64,000 bases of DNA from Pseudoalteromonas haloplanktis ATCC 14393 (GCF_000238355.1 NZ_AHCA01000011.1:62001-126000), one strand, 5' to 3'. Shown: positions 8,580-18,087, numbered from the stretch's first letter. Made by a program: numbers and translations. The notes: generated from the letters alone by a model not told the origin.

Positions 8580-9305
8580 TTAATTGAATTGATAAGTATA
8601 GCCTACACCAAGGTTTGTATCTGAGCCATAATCGCTATTTTGAGTCGCACCAAATACCTTTAACTTTTGTCGTTTATCTATTTGATAACTAGCGCCTAAG
8701 GCTGCAAAATAACCAGAGTAGTCATCAGAACCCATTGAATAGGCAGCAGCAGTAATTAATGTCCAATTCCCTGCTAATGGTTTTAATGCAAAAGCCCCTA
8801 AATACCCACCATTAGTAGCATTTGGTACTAATACCCAGCCATCCGTAGAAGGCATTTCGATTATAGGGCAATTATTTGACTCTGTTTCACACGCAATATC
8901 ACCTTCAGTGTGACTATATCCGCCCATAGCAAATATTTGCCACCCCATAGGTTCTATATCAAAGTAGCTCAACGGTATGAATGTACCCACACTGTAACTG
9001 GTTTTTTCAGCACCATGGTCAAATGCTTGCTTGCCAAAATTAAAATTGACGATACCAATATCAAATAACCAAGAACCACCAAATCGCCACTCTTCACTTT
9101 CTAGACTAATACTTGCATTTAGCTTTCTTATTGGGTCTAAACTAAGTGAACCGCTGACTTTAACTTCATCTGAGTAACTAGCCCCTAACTGCGTAACAAC
9201 TTTTGTTGGGTCTTCAGTTAATTTATCATCATTTGCCAAAACGCCATTACTGACAATTGCTAAACAGGCCCCTATTAATAATTTTCCATTTAACTCTATA
9301 CTCAT
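8580..9305 (-). CDS. Predicted outer-membrane beta-barrel protein
   Basis: The 241-residue protein begins with a signal peptide (KLLIGACLAIVSNGVLA, cut before NDD). The rest is alternating polar/hydrophobic strands rich in aromatic residues and glycine (EEWRFGGSWLFDIGIVNFNFG, NLGVGYTYQFN), typical of small barrels. The final residue is Asn after Phe rather than the usual terminal Phe. Two cysteines (CETESNNC) may form a loop disulfide. AAGGAAAAGGG precedes the ATG. No specific family is recognised. It is monocistronic as far as can be seen, downstream of no related gene. Confidence 0.72.
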   Translation of the reverse strand: MSIELNGKLLIGACLAIVSNGVLANDDKLTEDPTKVVTQLGASYSDEVKVSGSLSLDPIRKLNASISLESEEWRFGGSWLFDIGIVNFNFGKQAFDHGAEKTSYSVGTFIPLSYFDIEPMGWQIFAMGGYSHTEGDIACETESNNCPIIEMPSTDGWVLVPNATNGGYLGAFALKPLAGNWTLITAAAYSMGSDDYSGYFAALGASYQIDKRQKLKVFGATQNSDYGSDTNLGVGYTYQFN

Positions 9306-9364
9306 CCCTTTTCCTTTTATTTAAATAACTGTTTATAAAGTAGTATTAAAGTAGTTTATACACA

Positions 9365-10717
9365 TTAAAGCAACAGTAAGCTGCCTAACCCTAAGAATGT
9401 CACAAAGCCAACAATATCGGTTACAGTAGTTAAAATTACCGAGCCTGATAACGCCGGATCGATTTTCATTTTATCTAAAATCGATGGGATCACTACACCA
9501 GATAAAGAAGCTGCTATTAAATTGAGTAAAATAGCGACTGTAATAGTAATACTCAGCATCACATCACTAAACCACACATACGTAAGTACACCTATAACCA
9601 TAGCCCATACACAGCCATTTACCGCACCAACTCGAAGCTCTTTTTTAAGTAAAGCTTTTCGGTTTGAATCTGTAACTTGGCCAAGTGCTAAACCACGTAC
9701 AATAACGGTAAGTGTTTGACTGCCAGCAATCCCCCCCATTGAAGCTACCACAGGCATTAATACTGCAAGTGCAACAACTTGTTCAATTGTCGCACCAAAC
9801 AAGCCAATAAACCACGACGCTAAAAATGCCGTGGCTAAATTAATACCTAGCCAAATCCCTCGGTTTTTAGCACTTTTGCGTACGCTGGCAAATAGATCTT
9901 CGTCTTCGCGTAAACCACCGGCTTTAGCTGCAGCTTCATCGGTTATTTCTTGACGTAATTCGTAGGCTGAAGTGACTTTTAAGCGACCAAGTAATTTGTT
10001 ATCGACATTCACTACAGGCATTGCCATTCTTTCACTGTGGATCACCACTTCAGCAGCTTCATACAAGTCATCATCAGCATGTAATGATGCCACATCATGT
10101 TCAGCAAAACTCAGTAGTGTGTCCGAATCATTCGCTTTAAATAATGCATTGACTGACACCTGACCAATTAAGGTGCCTTTTCGACTCACCAAATAGATCA
10201 CTTCAGTATATTGCGGTAAGCCTTTTTGTAATATTTTACGCGCTCCCGCAACAGTTAGCTTTTCTGATACTTTAATGGCATCAAAATCAAGCCAGTGACC
10301 CAATTGTTCTGGATTGTATTGCTGCGCTAATTCGTATTGCTTAGTTTGCACTTCATCGAGCTGTTGGCGAGCATATTCAACAAAGCGCTCCGGGATAACC
10401 TCTTCAAGCTCGAGTAATTCTTCAACACTGACTTCATCAAGTAATTTAAAACCCGCAGCTTCATCAAGAGACTGTAATAACCAACGACAGCTGTCTGCGC
10501 CTAAATTTATAAATATTTCGTGTTGGGTATCTTCATCTAATAGCTGCCAAATATCTAAACGCTGCTCTTTTGGCAATGCCTCAAACAATAATGATAAATG
10601 CTCAGTTGAGAGAATTTCTTTAGCATCGGCTAAAAGTTTGTTTTTACGCTCTGTGGTATCACATTGCAGAAGCTCATCAATAAGCTGAGGGAGTTGGTCA
10701 ACTGGGTATTCAATCAT
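9365..10717 (-). CDS. mgtE: Magnesium transporter MgtE
   Basis: This 450-residue inner-membrane Mg2+ channel/transporter has an N-terminal helical gating domain (about 1-130), a pair of CBS domains (about 140-260, including MAMPVVNVDNKLLGRLKV) and five C-terminal TM helices (about 285-450). The pore region reads MPVVASMGGIAGSQ. The length is normal for the family. In the family the cytoplasmic domains close the pore when Mg2+ is high. It is on the same strand as the efflux operon but 114 bases beyond a hairpin, so it probably has its own promoter. I saw no M-box-like leader in that short gap. Confidence 0.95.
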   Translation of the reverse strand: MIEYPVDQLPQLIDELLQCDTTERKNKLLADAKEILSTEHLSLLFEALPKEQRLDIWQLLDEDTQHEIFINLGADSCRWLLQSLDEAAGFKLLDEVSVEELLELEEVIPERFVEYARQQLDEVQTKQYELAQQYNPEQLGHWLDFDAIKVSEKLTVAGARKILQKGLPQYTEVIYLVSRKGTLIGQVSVNALFKANDSDTLLSFAEHDVASLHADDDLYEAAEVVIHSERMAMPVVNVDNKLLGRLKVTSAYELRQEITDEAAAKAGGLREDEDLFASVRKSAKNRGIWLGINLATAFLASWFIGLFGATIEQVVALAVLMPVVASMGGIAGSQTLTVIVRGLALGQVTDSNRKALLKKELRVGAVNGCVWAMVIGVLTYVWFSDVMLSITITVAILLNLIAASLSGVVIPSILDKMKIDPALSGSVILTTVTDIVGFVTFLGLGSLLLL

Positions 10718-10793
10718 GTTGAAGCCTTTGAATTTAACTACTTTGTAGTTAGTTTACCTCAGCTTGAAAAAATAGTTTGAGAAATTTGCAACC

Positions 10794-10826
10794 TATTCCC
10801 CACAACCAAATTAGTCGTGGGGAATA
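10794..10826 (-). terminator. Stem-loop after the first RND operon
   Basis: TATTCCCCAC (10794-10803) and GTGGGGAATA (10817-10826) form a perfect 10-bp stem with a 13-base loop, just past the stop of the RND gene. No T run follows, so it may stabilise the 3' end rather than stop transcription by itself. Confidence 0.5.
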
Positions 10827-10831
10827 ATTAA

Positions 10832-13800
10832 TTATTTAAACCAGCCTTGTACTCGCTCCATCAATAAGTAATTAACGGGTACTAATAACAAGGTAATAAA
10901 AGTTGCGAAGATAATGCCAAAACCAAGGCTCACCGCCATCGGGATCAAAAACTGCGCTTGTGTGGCTTTTTCAAACAACAGTGGCATTAAGCCAATGAAG
11001 GTAGTTAAACTCGTTAACATAACGGGGCGAAAACGGGCTGCACCAGCACGTTTGACCGCTTCAAGTAAATCACCACCTTCACTGCGCTTTTTGTTTATAT
11101 AGTCAACCAATACCAGAGAGTCGTTCACGACAACACCAACCAGCGCAAGCATGCCAAGCATACTCATAATGGTTAAATCCATCCCCATGATCCAATGCCC
11201 CATCACAGCACCTATCATACCAAATGGGATCACGCTCATGACAATTAGCGGCTGCAAGTATGACTTAAACGGAATTGCTAGTAAGGCATAAATAATAAAG
11301 AACACAAACAACAAGCCCCAAGCAAGTGAGCCAAATGACTCTCGCTGCTCTTTAGCTTCCCCCTCTAAGGTGTAATTAACACCAGGATATTGCTGTACTA
11401 GCTCGTCTAAATACCCTTTAAGGTCAGCTTGAAGAACCGTCATATTGGTGTTGTTTTTCTCAACATCGGCGGTGACATTTAATGTTCGGTAACGATCAAT
11501 GCGACGAATACTCGACGGACTCTCACCGGTTACTAACTTTGCAACATGAGATAACGGCACAGTGCCACCATCAGGTAAGTCAATTAAAATGTCAGTTAAA
11601 TCTGCCACTGAGCGACGCTCATCCAATGGTAATCTCACCATCACACGGACATCGTCACGGCCACGCTGAATACGTTGTGCTTGCGAGCCAAAAAACGAAT
11701 TACGAATTTGCTGTAATACATCAGTACGATTTAGGCCAAGTGCTAAACCTTGATCGGTCAGCTCAACTTGCAGCTCTTCTTTACCATCTGACAAACTATC
11801 TGCAATTTCAAATACTGTAGGATAAGTGGCTAAACGCAGTTTGATTTTCTCAGCGACGGTTTCAAGTGTTTCAATGGTACTGCCTGACAGTTGTACATTG
11901 ATTGGATCTGAACTTCGGCCAATTTCAGCCCTAAAGGTCATGCTTTCAACCCCAGGGATCACACCAATTAAATCACGCCATTCACTCGATAACTGCTGCG
12001 ATCCAATATCTGAGTCGCGCTCTTCAGCAGGCGTGATTTCAAAACGCACTGAACCTGTATTTGACGCACCACCACGCCCCCCGGTACTTGCCAAGATATT
12101 AAGAATTACACTCTCGCCGTCTTCATCACGGTATTTATCTTGTAACTCTTTAGCTTTATCTGACATCAGCACTATGTATTTGTTAGTCACTTCAAATGGT
12201 GTACCAGCTGGGAAAGTGATATTAGCTCGCACAGTTTCACTTGGGATCCGCGGGAAAAATACAAACTTAGTCCAACCACTCGATATAAGCGTTAAAATTA
12301 TTAAAAATATGCCAACAAACGAGCTTACCGTTGCCAGCTTATTTTTCAGCGCCAAGTTCAAGATCGGCTGATAGTACTTCATAATCGCCATTTCAAAACC
12401 ATCTGCAAAACGCTGCTGTAGTCGTTCTAATTTAGACGGCTCAGATTTTTGGTTACGTAATTTGATGTATTTTAAATGCGCAGGTAGCACAAATTTAGAT
12501 TCAATTAACGAGAACAGTAATACCGGAATAACCACTACAGGAATTTGTGCAAACAAAGCACCACGGCCACCTTCAATAAATGCCAACGGTAAAAATGCCG
12601 CTACCGTTGTTAAAACACCAAAGGTAACGGGCGTTGCAACTTCTTGCGTACCGCGAATTGCCGCTTGCTCACCCGACTCGGCGGTTTTTAAATGAGTGTA
12701 GACATTTTCACCGGTGACAATCGCATCATCAACAACAATACCCAGTACTAAGATAAAACCAAATAAGCTCATTATATTGAGCGTTATACCAAACAACGGC
12801 ATCGCTAAAAATGCGCCCATAAAGGATACCGGAATACCCACAAACACCCATATCGCAATAGCTGGGCGTAAAAATAGTGTCAGTAGTGCCAGTACTAAAA
12901 TACCACCTTGAATCGCATTGGTTGTTAGTGTGGCAATACGACCTTTAACAATTTGCGAATCATCGTCCCAATAACTGAGCTGAAAGCCTTGTGGTAGGCT
13001 ATCTTGCTGTTCATTAATGTAGTCTTTTACTGCATCAGCCACACCAATAGCACTTTGCGGGCCAATACGATAAACATCGATAAATGCAGCTTGTTTACCA
13101 TTAAAACGGGTGCGTACAGGGGTTTCTTCAAAGTCATCAGTAATACTGGCAATATCACCTAAACGAATAATAGTGCCATCAGCTTGTTGTTTAACAACAA
13201 TTTGAGCAAACTCATCTTTACGATAGGCCTGACCTTTTGAACGAATAAGTACTTCACCACCTTCGGTTTTTAAGTTACCCGCAGAGACATCAGTACTTGA
13301 ACGAGAAATCGCAGATGAAATTTGCGCTAAGCTTAAATCATATTGACGTAATATATCTTGGCTTACTTCAACAGCAATTTCGTAATCACGCACCCCGCTT
13401 AGTTCAACTTGGGTAATTAACGGAATACGTAGCAAATCATCACGTACTTTTTCAGCATACTCGAGTGTTTCTTTTTCACCATATTCACTCGAAACCGTCA
13501 CCGCTATTACTTCGCGTATACGTTGGTCAAGGGCAACAACGGGCTTTTCTGCATCCACTGGGAAAGTATTAATGGCATCAACTCGGCTTTTTATATCAGC
13601 CAATAAGTCTCGCGCATCGTAGCCTGTTTCAACCTCAATGGTCACTGACGATGAGCCTTCAGAAGAGCTGCTAGAGATTTGCTCAATACCTTCCAAATCT
13701 TGTACCGCTTCTTCAATGCGGATAGTAACACCTTTTTCAACATCTTCAGGAGTGGAACCGCGCAAAGTTACTCTTACGCTAATCCGATCCGCTTCAAATG

Positions 13801-13912
13801 AAGGAAAGACTTCTAAAGGTATTTGGGTTGATAAACTAAATAGCCCAGCCAATACAATACTAATAAGCAATAGATTGGCGGCTACATGGTTTTTAGTAAA
13901 CCAGGCTATCAT
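10832..13912 (-). CDS. RND efflux pump inner-membrane permease
   Basis: This 1026-residue protein has the AcrB-type plan: TM1, a large periplasmic loop, six TM helices, a second periplasmic loop and five more helices. The proton-relay pair is present in TM4 as GIVVDDAIVTGEN. It starts MIAWFTKNHVAANLLLISI, typical of the MexF/VexF-like group that works with a membrane-anchored adaptor. It is the third gene of a leftward operon: the adaptor stop and this ATG overlap (ATGA). It takes protons in and pushes drugs, detergents or metabolites out through the partner outer-membrane factor. The substrate is not predictable. Confidence 0.93.
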   Translation of the reverse strand: MIAWFTKNHVAANLLLISIVLAGLFSLSTQIPLEVFPSFEADRISVRVTLRGSTPEDVEKGVTIRIEEAVQDLEGIEQISSSSSEGSSSVTIEVETGYDARDLLADIKSRVDAINTFPVDAEKPVVALDQRIREVIAVTVSSEYGEKETLEYAEKVRDDLLRIPLITQVELSGVRDYEIAVEVSQDILRQYDLSLAQISSAISRSSTDVSAGNLKTEGGEVLIRSKGQAYRKDEFAQIVVKQQADGTIIRLGDIASITDDFEETPVRTRFNGKQAAFIDVYRIGPQSAIGVADAVKDYINEQQDSLPQGFQLSYWDDDSQIVKGRIATLTTNAIQGGILVLALLTLFLRPAIAIWVFVGIPVSFMGAFLAMPLFGITLNIMSLFGFILVLGIVVDDAIVTGENVYTHLKTAESGEQAAIRGTQEVATPVTFGVLTTVAAFLPLAFIEGGRGALFAQIPVVVIPVLLFSLIESKFVLPAHLKYIKLRNQKSEPSKLERLQQRFADGFEMAIMKYYQPILNLALKNKLATVSSFVGIFLIILTLISSGWTKFVFFPRIPSETVRANITFPAGTPFEVTNKYIVLMSDKAKELQDKYRDEDGESVILNILASTGGRGGASNTGSVRFEITPAEERDSDIGSQQLSSEWRDLIGVIPGVESMTFRAEIGRSSDPINVQLSGSTIETLETVAEKIKLRLATYPTVFEIADSLSDGKEELQVELTDQGLALGLNRTDVLQQIRNSFFGSQAQRIQRGRDDVRVMVRLPLDERRSVADLTDILIDLPDGGTVPLSHVAKLVTGESPSSIRRIDRYRTLNVTADVEKNNTNMTVLQADLKGYLDELVQQYPGVNYTLEGEAKEQRESFGSLAWGLLFVFFIIYALLAIPFKSYLQPLIVMSVIPFGMIGAVMGHWIMGMDLTIMSMLGMLALVGVVVNDSLVLVDYINKKRSEGGDLLEAVKRAGAARFRPVMLTSLTTFIGLMPLLFEKATQAQFLIPMAVSLGFGIIFATFITLLLVPVNYLLMERVQGWFK

Positions 13913-15222
13913 TGCTTAGCTCCTTGGCCGCGAGCTTCGCGACGCTGCTTCATTAGCTCTTGAACTGAAATGCCTTGCTCTTTAGCCATAGCTTCCAGTT
14001 GCTCTTTAGTTGGGCGCTCACCTCGGCCTTGTTTATTACCACGCGTACTTTGGTAAGCTTGCTCACCCATAATATTTACTTGGGTACCTGAGCTCACTTG
14101 ACCAAGCGGTGTAATAACTAAGTTGTCGCCTGCTTTTAGACCCGATGCAATAATTGCATCATTGGCATTTTGCCATCTTAAGGTGATGTCTTTACGTTTT
14201 AAGACACCTTGCTCTGCAATATACACATAACTGCCTTGGTAAATAGCACTGTTTGGAATGACGATAGCATCTTGTACTTCAACACCTTTAATTTGCGCCG
14301 TTATATATTGGCCAATTTTAATTGGGTATTGGTTATTAGCAGTTGCTTTGTATGGATCATTGATTTGACCAACGACATAAAGCTGCTGAGCCGATGAATC
14401 AATCGCGCCCTCAGTACGTACTACTTGCCCTTGCCATTGTTGCAAGCCAACCAGATCAGAACGAAAAACTACCGGTGAACCTTGCTCATTACTCACCCCA
14501 TCACGAAATTGTTCCGGTAATTCAACAAAAGGTAAGTCTTTATTTTTAATCGGCAAACGAATTTCAACGCTGTCGATAGCATAGATAGATGCAAGCTCTG
14601 TATTATTATTAACGACTTGCCCTAAATCGACACTGCGACTTAATACTCTACCTGCATAAGGAGCGCTAATTTTTGTGCGTTCTAAATCAAGTTCAGCCTT
14701 TTCAAGTTGCGCTTGTGCTGATAACACCTCAGCTTGCGCTGCTGCTAATTGTGGCTGACGTAGCACTAACGAACTTGCTTGTTGGCCATTACCTAAGCGC
14801 TGCCAGTCCGTCTGTGCTTGATTGCCACGCGCTTCTTCTTCTAACAAAGCTTGTTGCGCACTTAGTAAATTAGCTTGTGCAGATTTGACCTCGGCACGAT
14901 GATCTCTATCATCTAATTCAAGTAGCACTTCACCTTTATCAAAAAAGCCACCTTCACGAAATCGGTCACTAATTTTAATGATTTGCCCAGATGCTTGCGA
15001 CACTAACATACTTTGTGTTCGCGGTTTTACAGTGCCAAAGCTATTGATCATTATTTGATACGGCTTAGCTTCTAGTGGAGAAACAGCCACAGTGACATTT
15101 GCTTTAGGAGCAGAGCCAAAACGTCTGGTTTCAGGTGGGTTACCTTTAATAACGACAATCAACGTCGCAGTAACTGCAATTATAATAGTTGGAATTAGAA
15201 ATTTACGAAGTTTACTGTTCAT
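13909..15222 (-). CDS. RND efflux periplasmic adaptor (membrane fusion protein)
   Basis: The 437-residue adaptor has an N-terminal membrane anchor (FLIPTIIIAVTATLIVVI), no lipobox, a biotinyl-lipoyl-like half (SMLVSQASGQIIKI and KISAPYAGRVLSRSVDLG), an alpha-hairpin between them and C-terminal beta-barrel domains. It bridges the permease encoded downstream and the outer-membrane factor encoded 2 bases upstream. An odd feature is a charged, Gly/Arg/Gln-rich tail of about 45 residues (RGERPTKEQLEAMAKEQG and on) after the usual end of the family. That tail may make extra contacts with partners. Confidence 0.92.
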   Translation of the reverse strand: MNSKLRKFLIPTIIIAVTATLIVVIKGNPPETRRFGSAPKANVTVAVSPLEAKPYQIMINSFGTVKPRTQSMLVSQASGQIIKISDRFREGGFFDKGEVLLELDDRDHRAEVKSAQANLLSAQQALLEEEARGNQAQTDWQRLGNGQQASSLVLRQPQLAAAQAEVLSAQAQLEKAELDLERTKISAPYAGRVLSRSVDLGQVVNNNTELASIYAIDSVEIRLPIKNKDLPFVELPEQFRDGVSNEQGSPVVFRSDLVGLQQWQGQVVRTEGAIDSSAQQLYVVGQINDPYKATANNQYPIKIGQYITAQIKGVEVQDAIVIPNSAIYQGSYVYIAEQGVLKRKDITLRWQNANDAIIASGLKAGDNLVITPLGQVSSGTQVNIMGEQAYQSTRGNKQGRGERPTKEQLEAMAKEQGISVQELMKQRREARGQGAKQ

Positions 15223-15224
15223 AA

Positions 15225-16631
15225 TTATTGCTCTTCTGACTCTTGGTTAGGCTCGGAAAAATCGCCACCAAGGGCAATATGTAGCTTTATTCTATTTAGG
15301 ATTAATTGGTTTTTGATATTGATCACTGAGTTTTGCGCAGTGAAGGAACGATCTTGCGCATCTAATACGGTTGTGTAATCAACTAAACCACTTTGATACT
15401 GTTCAAACGAGAGCTGCTCTGCTGTAATAGCGTTAGTTTGTGCTTCGAGGGTTTTCTCGTATCGTTGCTGCAGTGACTGCTCTTGGGTAATCGCATTTTC
15501 CACATCACTAAACGCATCGTATAATGACTCAAGATAAACTTGCTCTTGACGTTTCACTGTCAAACGCGCCTGCTCTTCATTAGCAGCCAAGCGACCGCCA
15601 TCAAATATTGGCATAGCAATGCTGCCCACTAGCGACCACGCTAAACTTGAAGGCGAAAATAAATCGCTAACCCTATCAGTGCTATCACCTAATGACGCAG
15701 TCAGATTTAAGCTAGGAAATCGTTGTTTGTGAGCATAAGCTAAACCAGCATCAGTGCTTAATAATTGATACCAACTTGCCATTAAACTTGGTTTACGAGT
15801 GATCAGCTCCGATGGCAGGCCGATAGGAATGGGGTTATCGAGTAAAGGTAAATCAGCATCAACGCTCAATGCCCCTTTCGGGTATTCACCAGTTAAACGC
15901 TCGAGTACACGAATTGATTCTGTTAAGGTTGCTTGCTGCTCGGCAATATTAGAGCGTTCAGTGTTGAGTTCATTACGAGTCAAATACACATCCAACGCTT
16001 CATTAAGCCCTTGGCGATAACCCGACTCAATAATCGAAAGATTTTGCTCTGCAATTTTTTCTCTTTGTTTATAGAGTTCTAATAATTGTTGAGCGGTGAT
16101 CACATTGAACCAACCACTTACTACATCAGCAACAAGCTGTTGACGAGCTTGCTCAAAGCTTGCCTTCTCTGCCAAGTATTCTAAGTTTGCTTGTCGCTCT
16201 GCTGCTGAAAGCTTGCCCCATAAGTCAACTTCATAACTCAATCCAACATCCGCTGAGCTTGCGTTGTTATAACTAACAGGGCGGTTATCTTTACTGCGGC
16301 TTGTACGTGCCGATAAGTCTAAGCTTGGCCAAAGCGCAGCACCCGTTGCTAGTAGCTGCTGTTGCTTTATTGCCACATCAAAACCTGCTTGCAATAGCGC
16401 TTGATTATATTTAAGCGCTTGCTCCACAAGTGCAAATACTTGTGGGTTTTCTAGTTGCTGCAACCAATTATCAGCAACAACCGCAACGATCTCTTTACTA
16501 GAATTTTGCTGCCAGTTACTTGGCAGTGTTTCGAGCTGTTGCACCCGCTCTTGTTGAGTTGGTGAGGTTGTGCATGCGCCAATAAACAACATAGATAATG
16601 CAACAATACTCGGCTTTAATTGCCCGTTCAT
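15225..16631 (-). CDS. Outer-membrane efflux lipoprotein (TolC/NodT family)
   Basis: The 468-residue protein begins with a lipoprotein signal peptide (ALSMLFIGAC, modified Cys about residue 20). It contains two OEP repeats of long alpha-helices and short beta segments, for example NVGLSYEVDLWGKL-like strand and GLVDYTTVLDAQ near the end. It forms the outer-membrane channel for the pump encoded by the two following genes. It is the first gene of the operon, so the promoter lies at about 16640-16740. A dyad at 16657-16677 may be the operator. Firm family call. Confidence 0.93.
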   Translation of the reverse strand: MNGQLKPSIVALSMLFIGACTTSPTQQERVQQLETLPSNWQQNSSKEIVAVVADNWLQQLENPQVFALVEQALKYNQALLQAGFDVAIKQQQLLATGAALWPSLDLSARTSRSKDNRPVSYNNASSADVGLSYEVDLWGKLSAAERQANLEYLAEKASFEQARQQLVADVVSGWFNVITAQQLLELYKQREKIAEQNLSIIESGYRQGLNEALDVYLTRNELNTERSNIAEQQATLTESIRVLERLTGEYPKGALSVDADLPLLDNPIPIGLPSELITRKPSLMASWYQLLSTDAGLAYAHKQRFPSLNLTASLGDSTDRVSDLFSPSSLAWSLVGSIAMPIFDGGRLAANEEQARLTVKRQEQVYLESLYDAFSDVENAITQEQSLQQRYEKTLEAQTNAITAEQLSFEQYQSGLVDYTTVLDAQDRSFTAQNSVINIKNQLILNRIKLHIALGGDFSEPNQESEEQ

Positions 16632-16656
16632 GTTTTACCCTGAATACATCTTTTAC

Positions 16657-16677
16657 TGAGTGTAATTCAATCACTCA
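16657..16677 (-). promoter_or_regulatory. Candidate operator dyad before the efflux operon
   Basis: TGAGTG-N9-CACTCA lies 26 bases upstream of the first gene of the pump operon. The symmetry is visible; binding by a TetR- or MarR-type repressor is only a guess, and no regulator gene is adjacent. Confidence 0.3.
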
Positions 16678-16849
16678 AGCCCTAATAGCTCAACTGACTT
16701 TACATAACATTACAAACTCTTAGCATACAATGCGTTAAAGTGCTGGATTAGTAAGATAAAAGGTTAAAAGTGAAAGGTGCTAGGTGCTAGAATTAAAAAT
16801 CACTGCCAAGTAGAAGGTAAACTTTATTATCTAAATAACAACTTATTTC

Positions 16850-16880
16850 AAAAACAAAAAAGCCCTGCGAGTGCAGGGCT
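16850..16880 (-). terminator. Terminator of the tRNA operon
   Basis: AGCCCTGC and GCAGGGCT (16861-16880) form an 8-bp GC-rich stem. On the minus strand it is followed by a run of mostly T (complement of 16850-16860). It lies ten bases beyond the last tRNA. Confidence 0.85.
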
Positions 16881-16890
16881 TTAATATAAA

Positions 16891-16966
16891 TGGTGCCTCG
16901 ACGCGGAATCGAACCACGGACACGAGGATTTTCAATCCTCTGCTCTACCGACTGAGCTATCGAGGC
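16891..16966 (-). tRNA. tRNA-Phe (GAA), copy 1
   Basis: This 76-nt cloverleaf on the minus strand has acceptor stem GCCTCGA/TCGAGGC, anticodon loop TTGAAAA (anticodon GAA), T-loop TTCGATT and an encoded CCA end. It is the last gene of the leftward tRNA operon. Confidence 0.97.
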
Positions 16967-17014
16967 ACATTAACTGTGCTGATTCACCGTTAGTTTAACA
17001 GTAAATCTAAAAAA

Positions 17015-17079
17015 TGGTGCCGACTAACCGAGTCGAACGGATAACCTGAATGAATTACTGATTACAAGTCAGTTGCTCT
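17015..17079 (-). pseudogene. Broken tRNA-Thr copy (3' two-thirds only), copy 1
   Basis: The sequence matches the neighbouring tRNA-Thr from the CCA end through the anticodon arm. Two bases of the T stem are changed (CGGAT for CGGTT on the plus strand), and about nine bases are inserted between the T arm and the anticodon arm. The D arm and 5' acceptor strand are missing, so no acceptor stem can form. It cannot be a working tRNA. Confidence 0.8.
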
Positions 17080-17100
17080 TTTCAAATTATCTAAAATAAA

Positions 17101-17176
<76 letters not shown>

Positions 17177-17234
17177 ACACTAAACTGTGTGCTAAGGCAC
17201 GTATCAATTTTGAAGATTGATAAACTTAAATAAA

Positions 17235-17343
17235 TGGTGCACTGAGGCGGCAAAAAATTGTCAGGAACAATTTTTAACATCCGAAGGATGGCCCGCAGGG
17301 CAAAATACATGTATGTATTTTGTAATCGAACGTAGTTCGATGA
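17235..17343. repeat. Array of five adjoining hairpins inside the tRNA operon
   Basis: Five inverted repeats lie almost end to end: AAAAATTGT/ACAATTTTT (17253-17275), CATCC/GGATG (17278-17290), GCCC/GGGC (17291-17301), AAAATACAT/ATGTATTTT (17302-17321) and ATCGAAC/GTTCGAT (17325-17341). The element begins with TGGTGC (17235), like a tRNA 3' end. It sits between tRNA-Thr copy 1 and tRNA-Phe copy 2 and adds about 120 bases to that spacer compared with the other tRNA-Thr/tRNA-Phe spacer. No coding potential. The origin is unknown. Confidence 0.75.
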
Positions 17344-17371
17344 CGCATACACCTAAATATCTAACAATAAA

Positions 17372-17447
17372 TGGTGCCTCGACGCGGAATCGAACCACGG
17401 ACACGAGGATTTTCAATCCTCTGCTCTACCGACTGAGCTATCGAGGC
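17372..17447 (-). tRNA. tRNA-Phe (GAA), copy 2
   Basis: Identical to copy 1 over the tRNA body: acceptor GCCTCGA/TCGAGGC, anticodon GAA, encoded CCA. It lies about 481 bases upstream of copy 1 in the same operon. Confidence 0.97.
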
Positions 17448-17496
17448 ACATTAACTGTGCTGATTCACCGTGAGTTTAACAGTAAATCTAAATAAA

Positions 17497-17560
17497 TGGT
17501 GCCGACTAACCAAGTCGAGCGGATAACCTGAATGAATTACTGATTACGAGTCAGTGCTCT
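17497..17560 (-). pseudogene. Broken tRNA-Thr copy, copy 2
   Basis: This is a second, more diverged version of the fragment at 17015-17079, with the same insertion between T arm and anticodon arm. The anticodon is now CGT, one base of the D side is lost, and the T arm has further changes (CCAAGTCGAGCGG). It has no D arm or 5' acceptor strand. Confidence 0.78.
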
Positions 17561-17582
17561 TTTTCAAATTATCTAAAATAAA

Positions 17583-17658
<76 letters not shown>

Positions 17659-17730
17659 ACACTAAACTGTGTGCTAAGGCACGTGTAATAATGTTTTAAT
17701 CATTTAATTTAAACACTATTACTAAAACAA

Positions 17731-17806
17731 TGGTGCCCAGACGCGGAATCGAACCACGGACACGAGGATTTTCAATCCTCTGCTCTACCGACTGAGCTAT
17801 CTGGGC
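17731..17806 (-). tRNA. tRNA-Phe (GAA), copy 3, variant acceptor stem
   Basis: First tRNA of the operon. The body equals copies 1 and 2 except for the acceptor stem, which is GCCCAGA/TCTGGGC instead of GCCTCGA/TCGAGGC. Both strands changed together, so pairing is kept. Anticodon GAA, encoded CCA. Confidence 0.97.
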
Positions 17807-17814
17807 GTGCGGCG

Positions 17815-17844
17815 TATTAAACTGGTTTTGCCCTTTCAAGTCAA
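17815..17844 (-). promoter_or_regulatory. Promoter of the tRNA operon
   Basis: On the minus strand TTGACT (17839-17844) and TTTAAT (17816-17821) are 17 bases apart. They are followed by a GC-rich stretch (ACGCCGCAC) just before tRNA-Phe copy 3, the discriminator type expected for stringently controlled stable RNA genes. Confidence 0.7.
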
Positions 17845-18087
17845 CTTTTTTTTTATTCTTTATAACTGTTTGCACAGTTTTCAAACAAAGCGATTAATAA
17901 ATATAAAGTACGCTGTTTTTTGCAGCAATAACTTTTTATTTTGGGCACTACATAGGTATTTCAATGATGCTTTGTTTATCTAGGCACTAAAAACGTAGTG
18001 AATTATTTCTGGTAAATGATAGGATTGATTTCAAGTACAGAAGCGACTGTTTAGATTGCGGTTGATAATAGACAAGTTGGATAATAA

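Noticed and set aside
10718..10831. Mg2+ riboswitch (M-box) before mgtE
   Set aside because: The gap is only 114 bases and contains the terminator-like hairpin of the efflux operon. No M-box features are visible.
12714..13919. Several plus-strand frames across the RND permease genes (also at 56543-58414)
   Set aside because: All are antisense shadows of the two pumps. The sense frames carry the family motifs.
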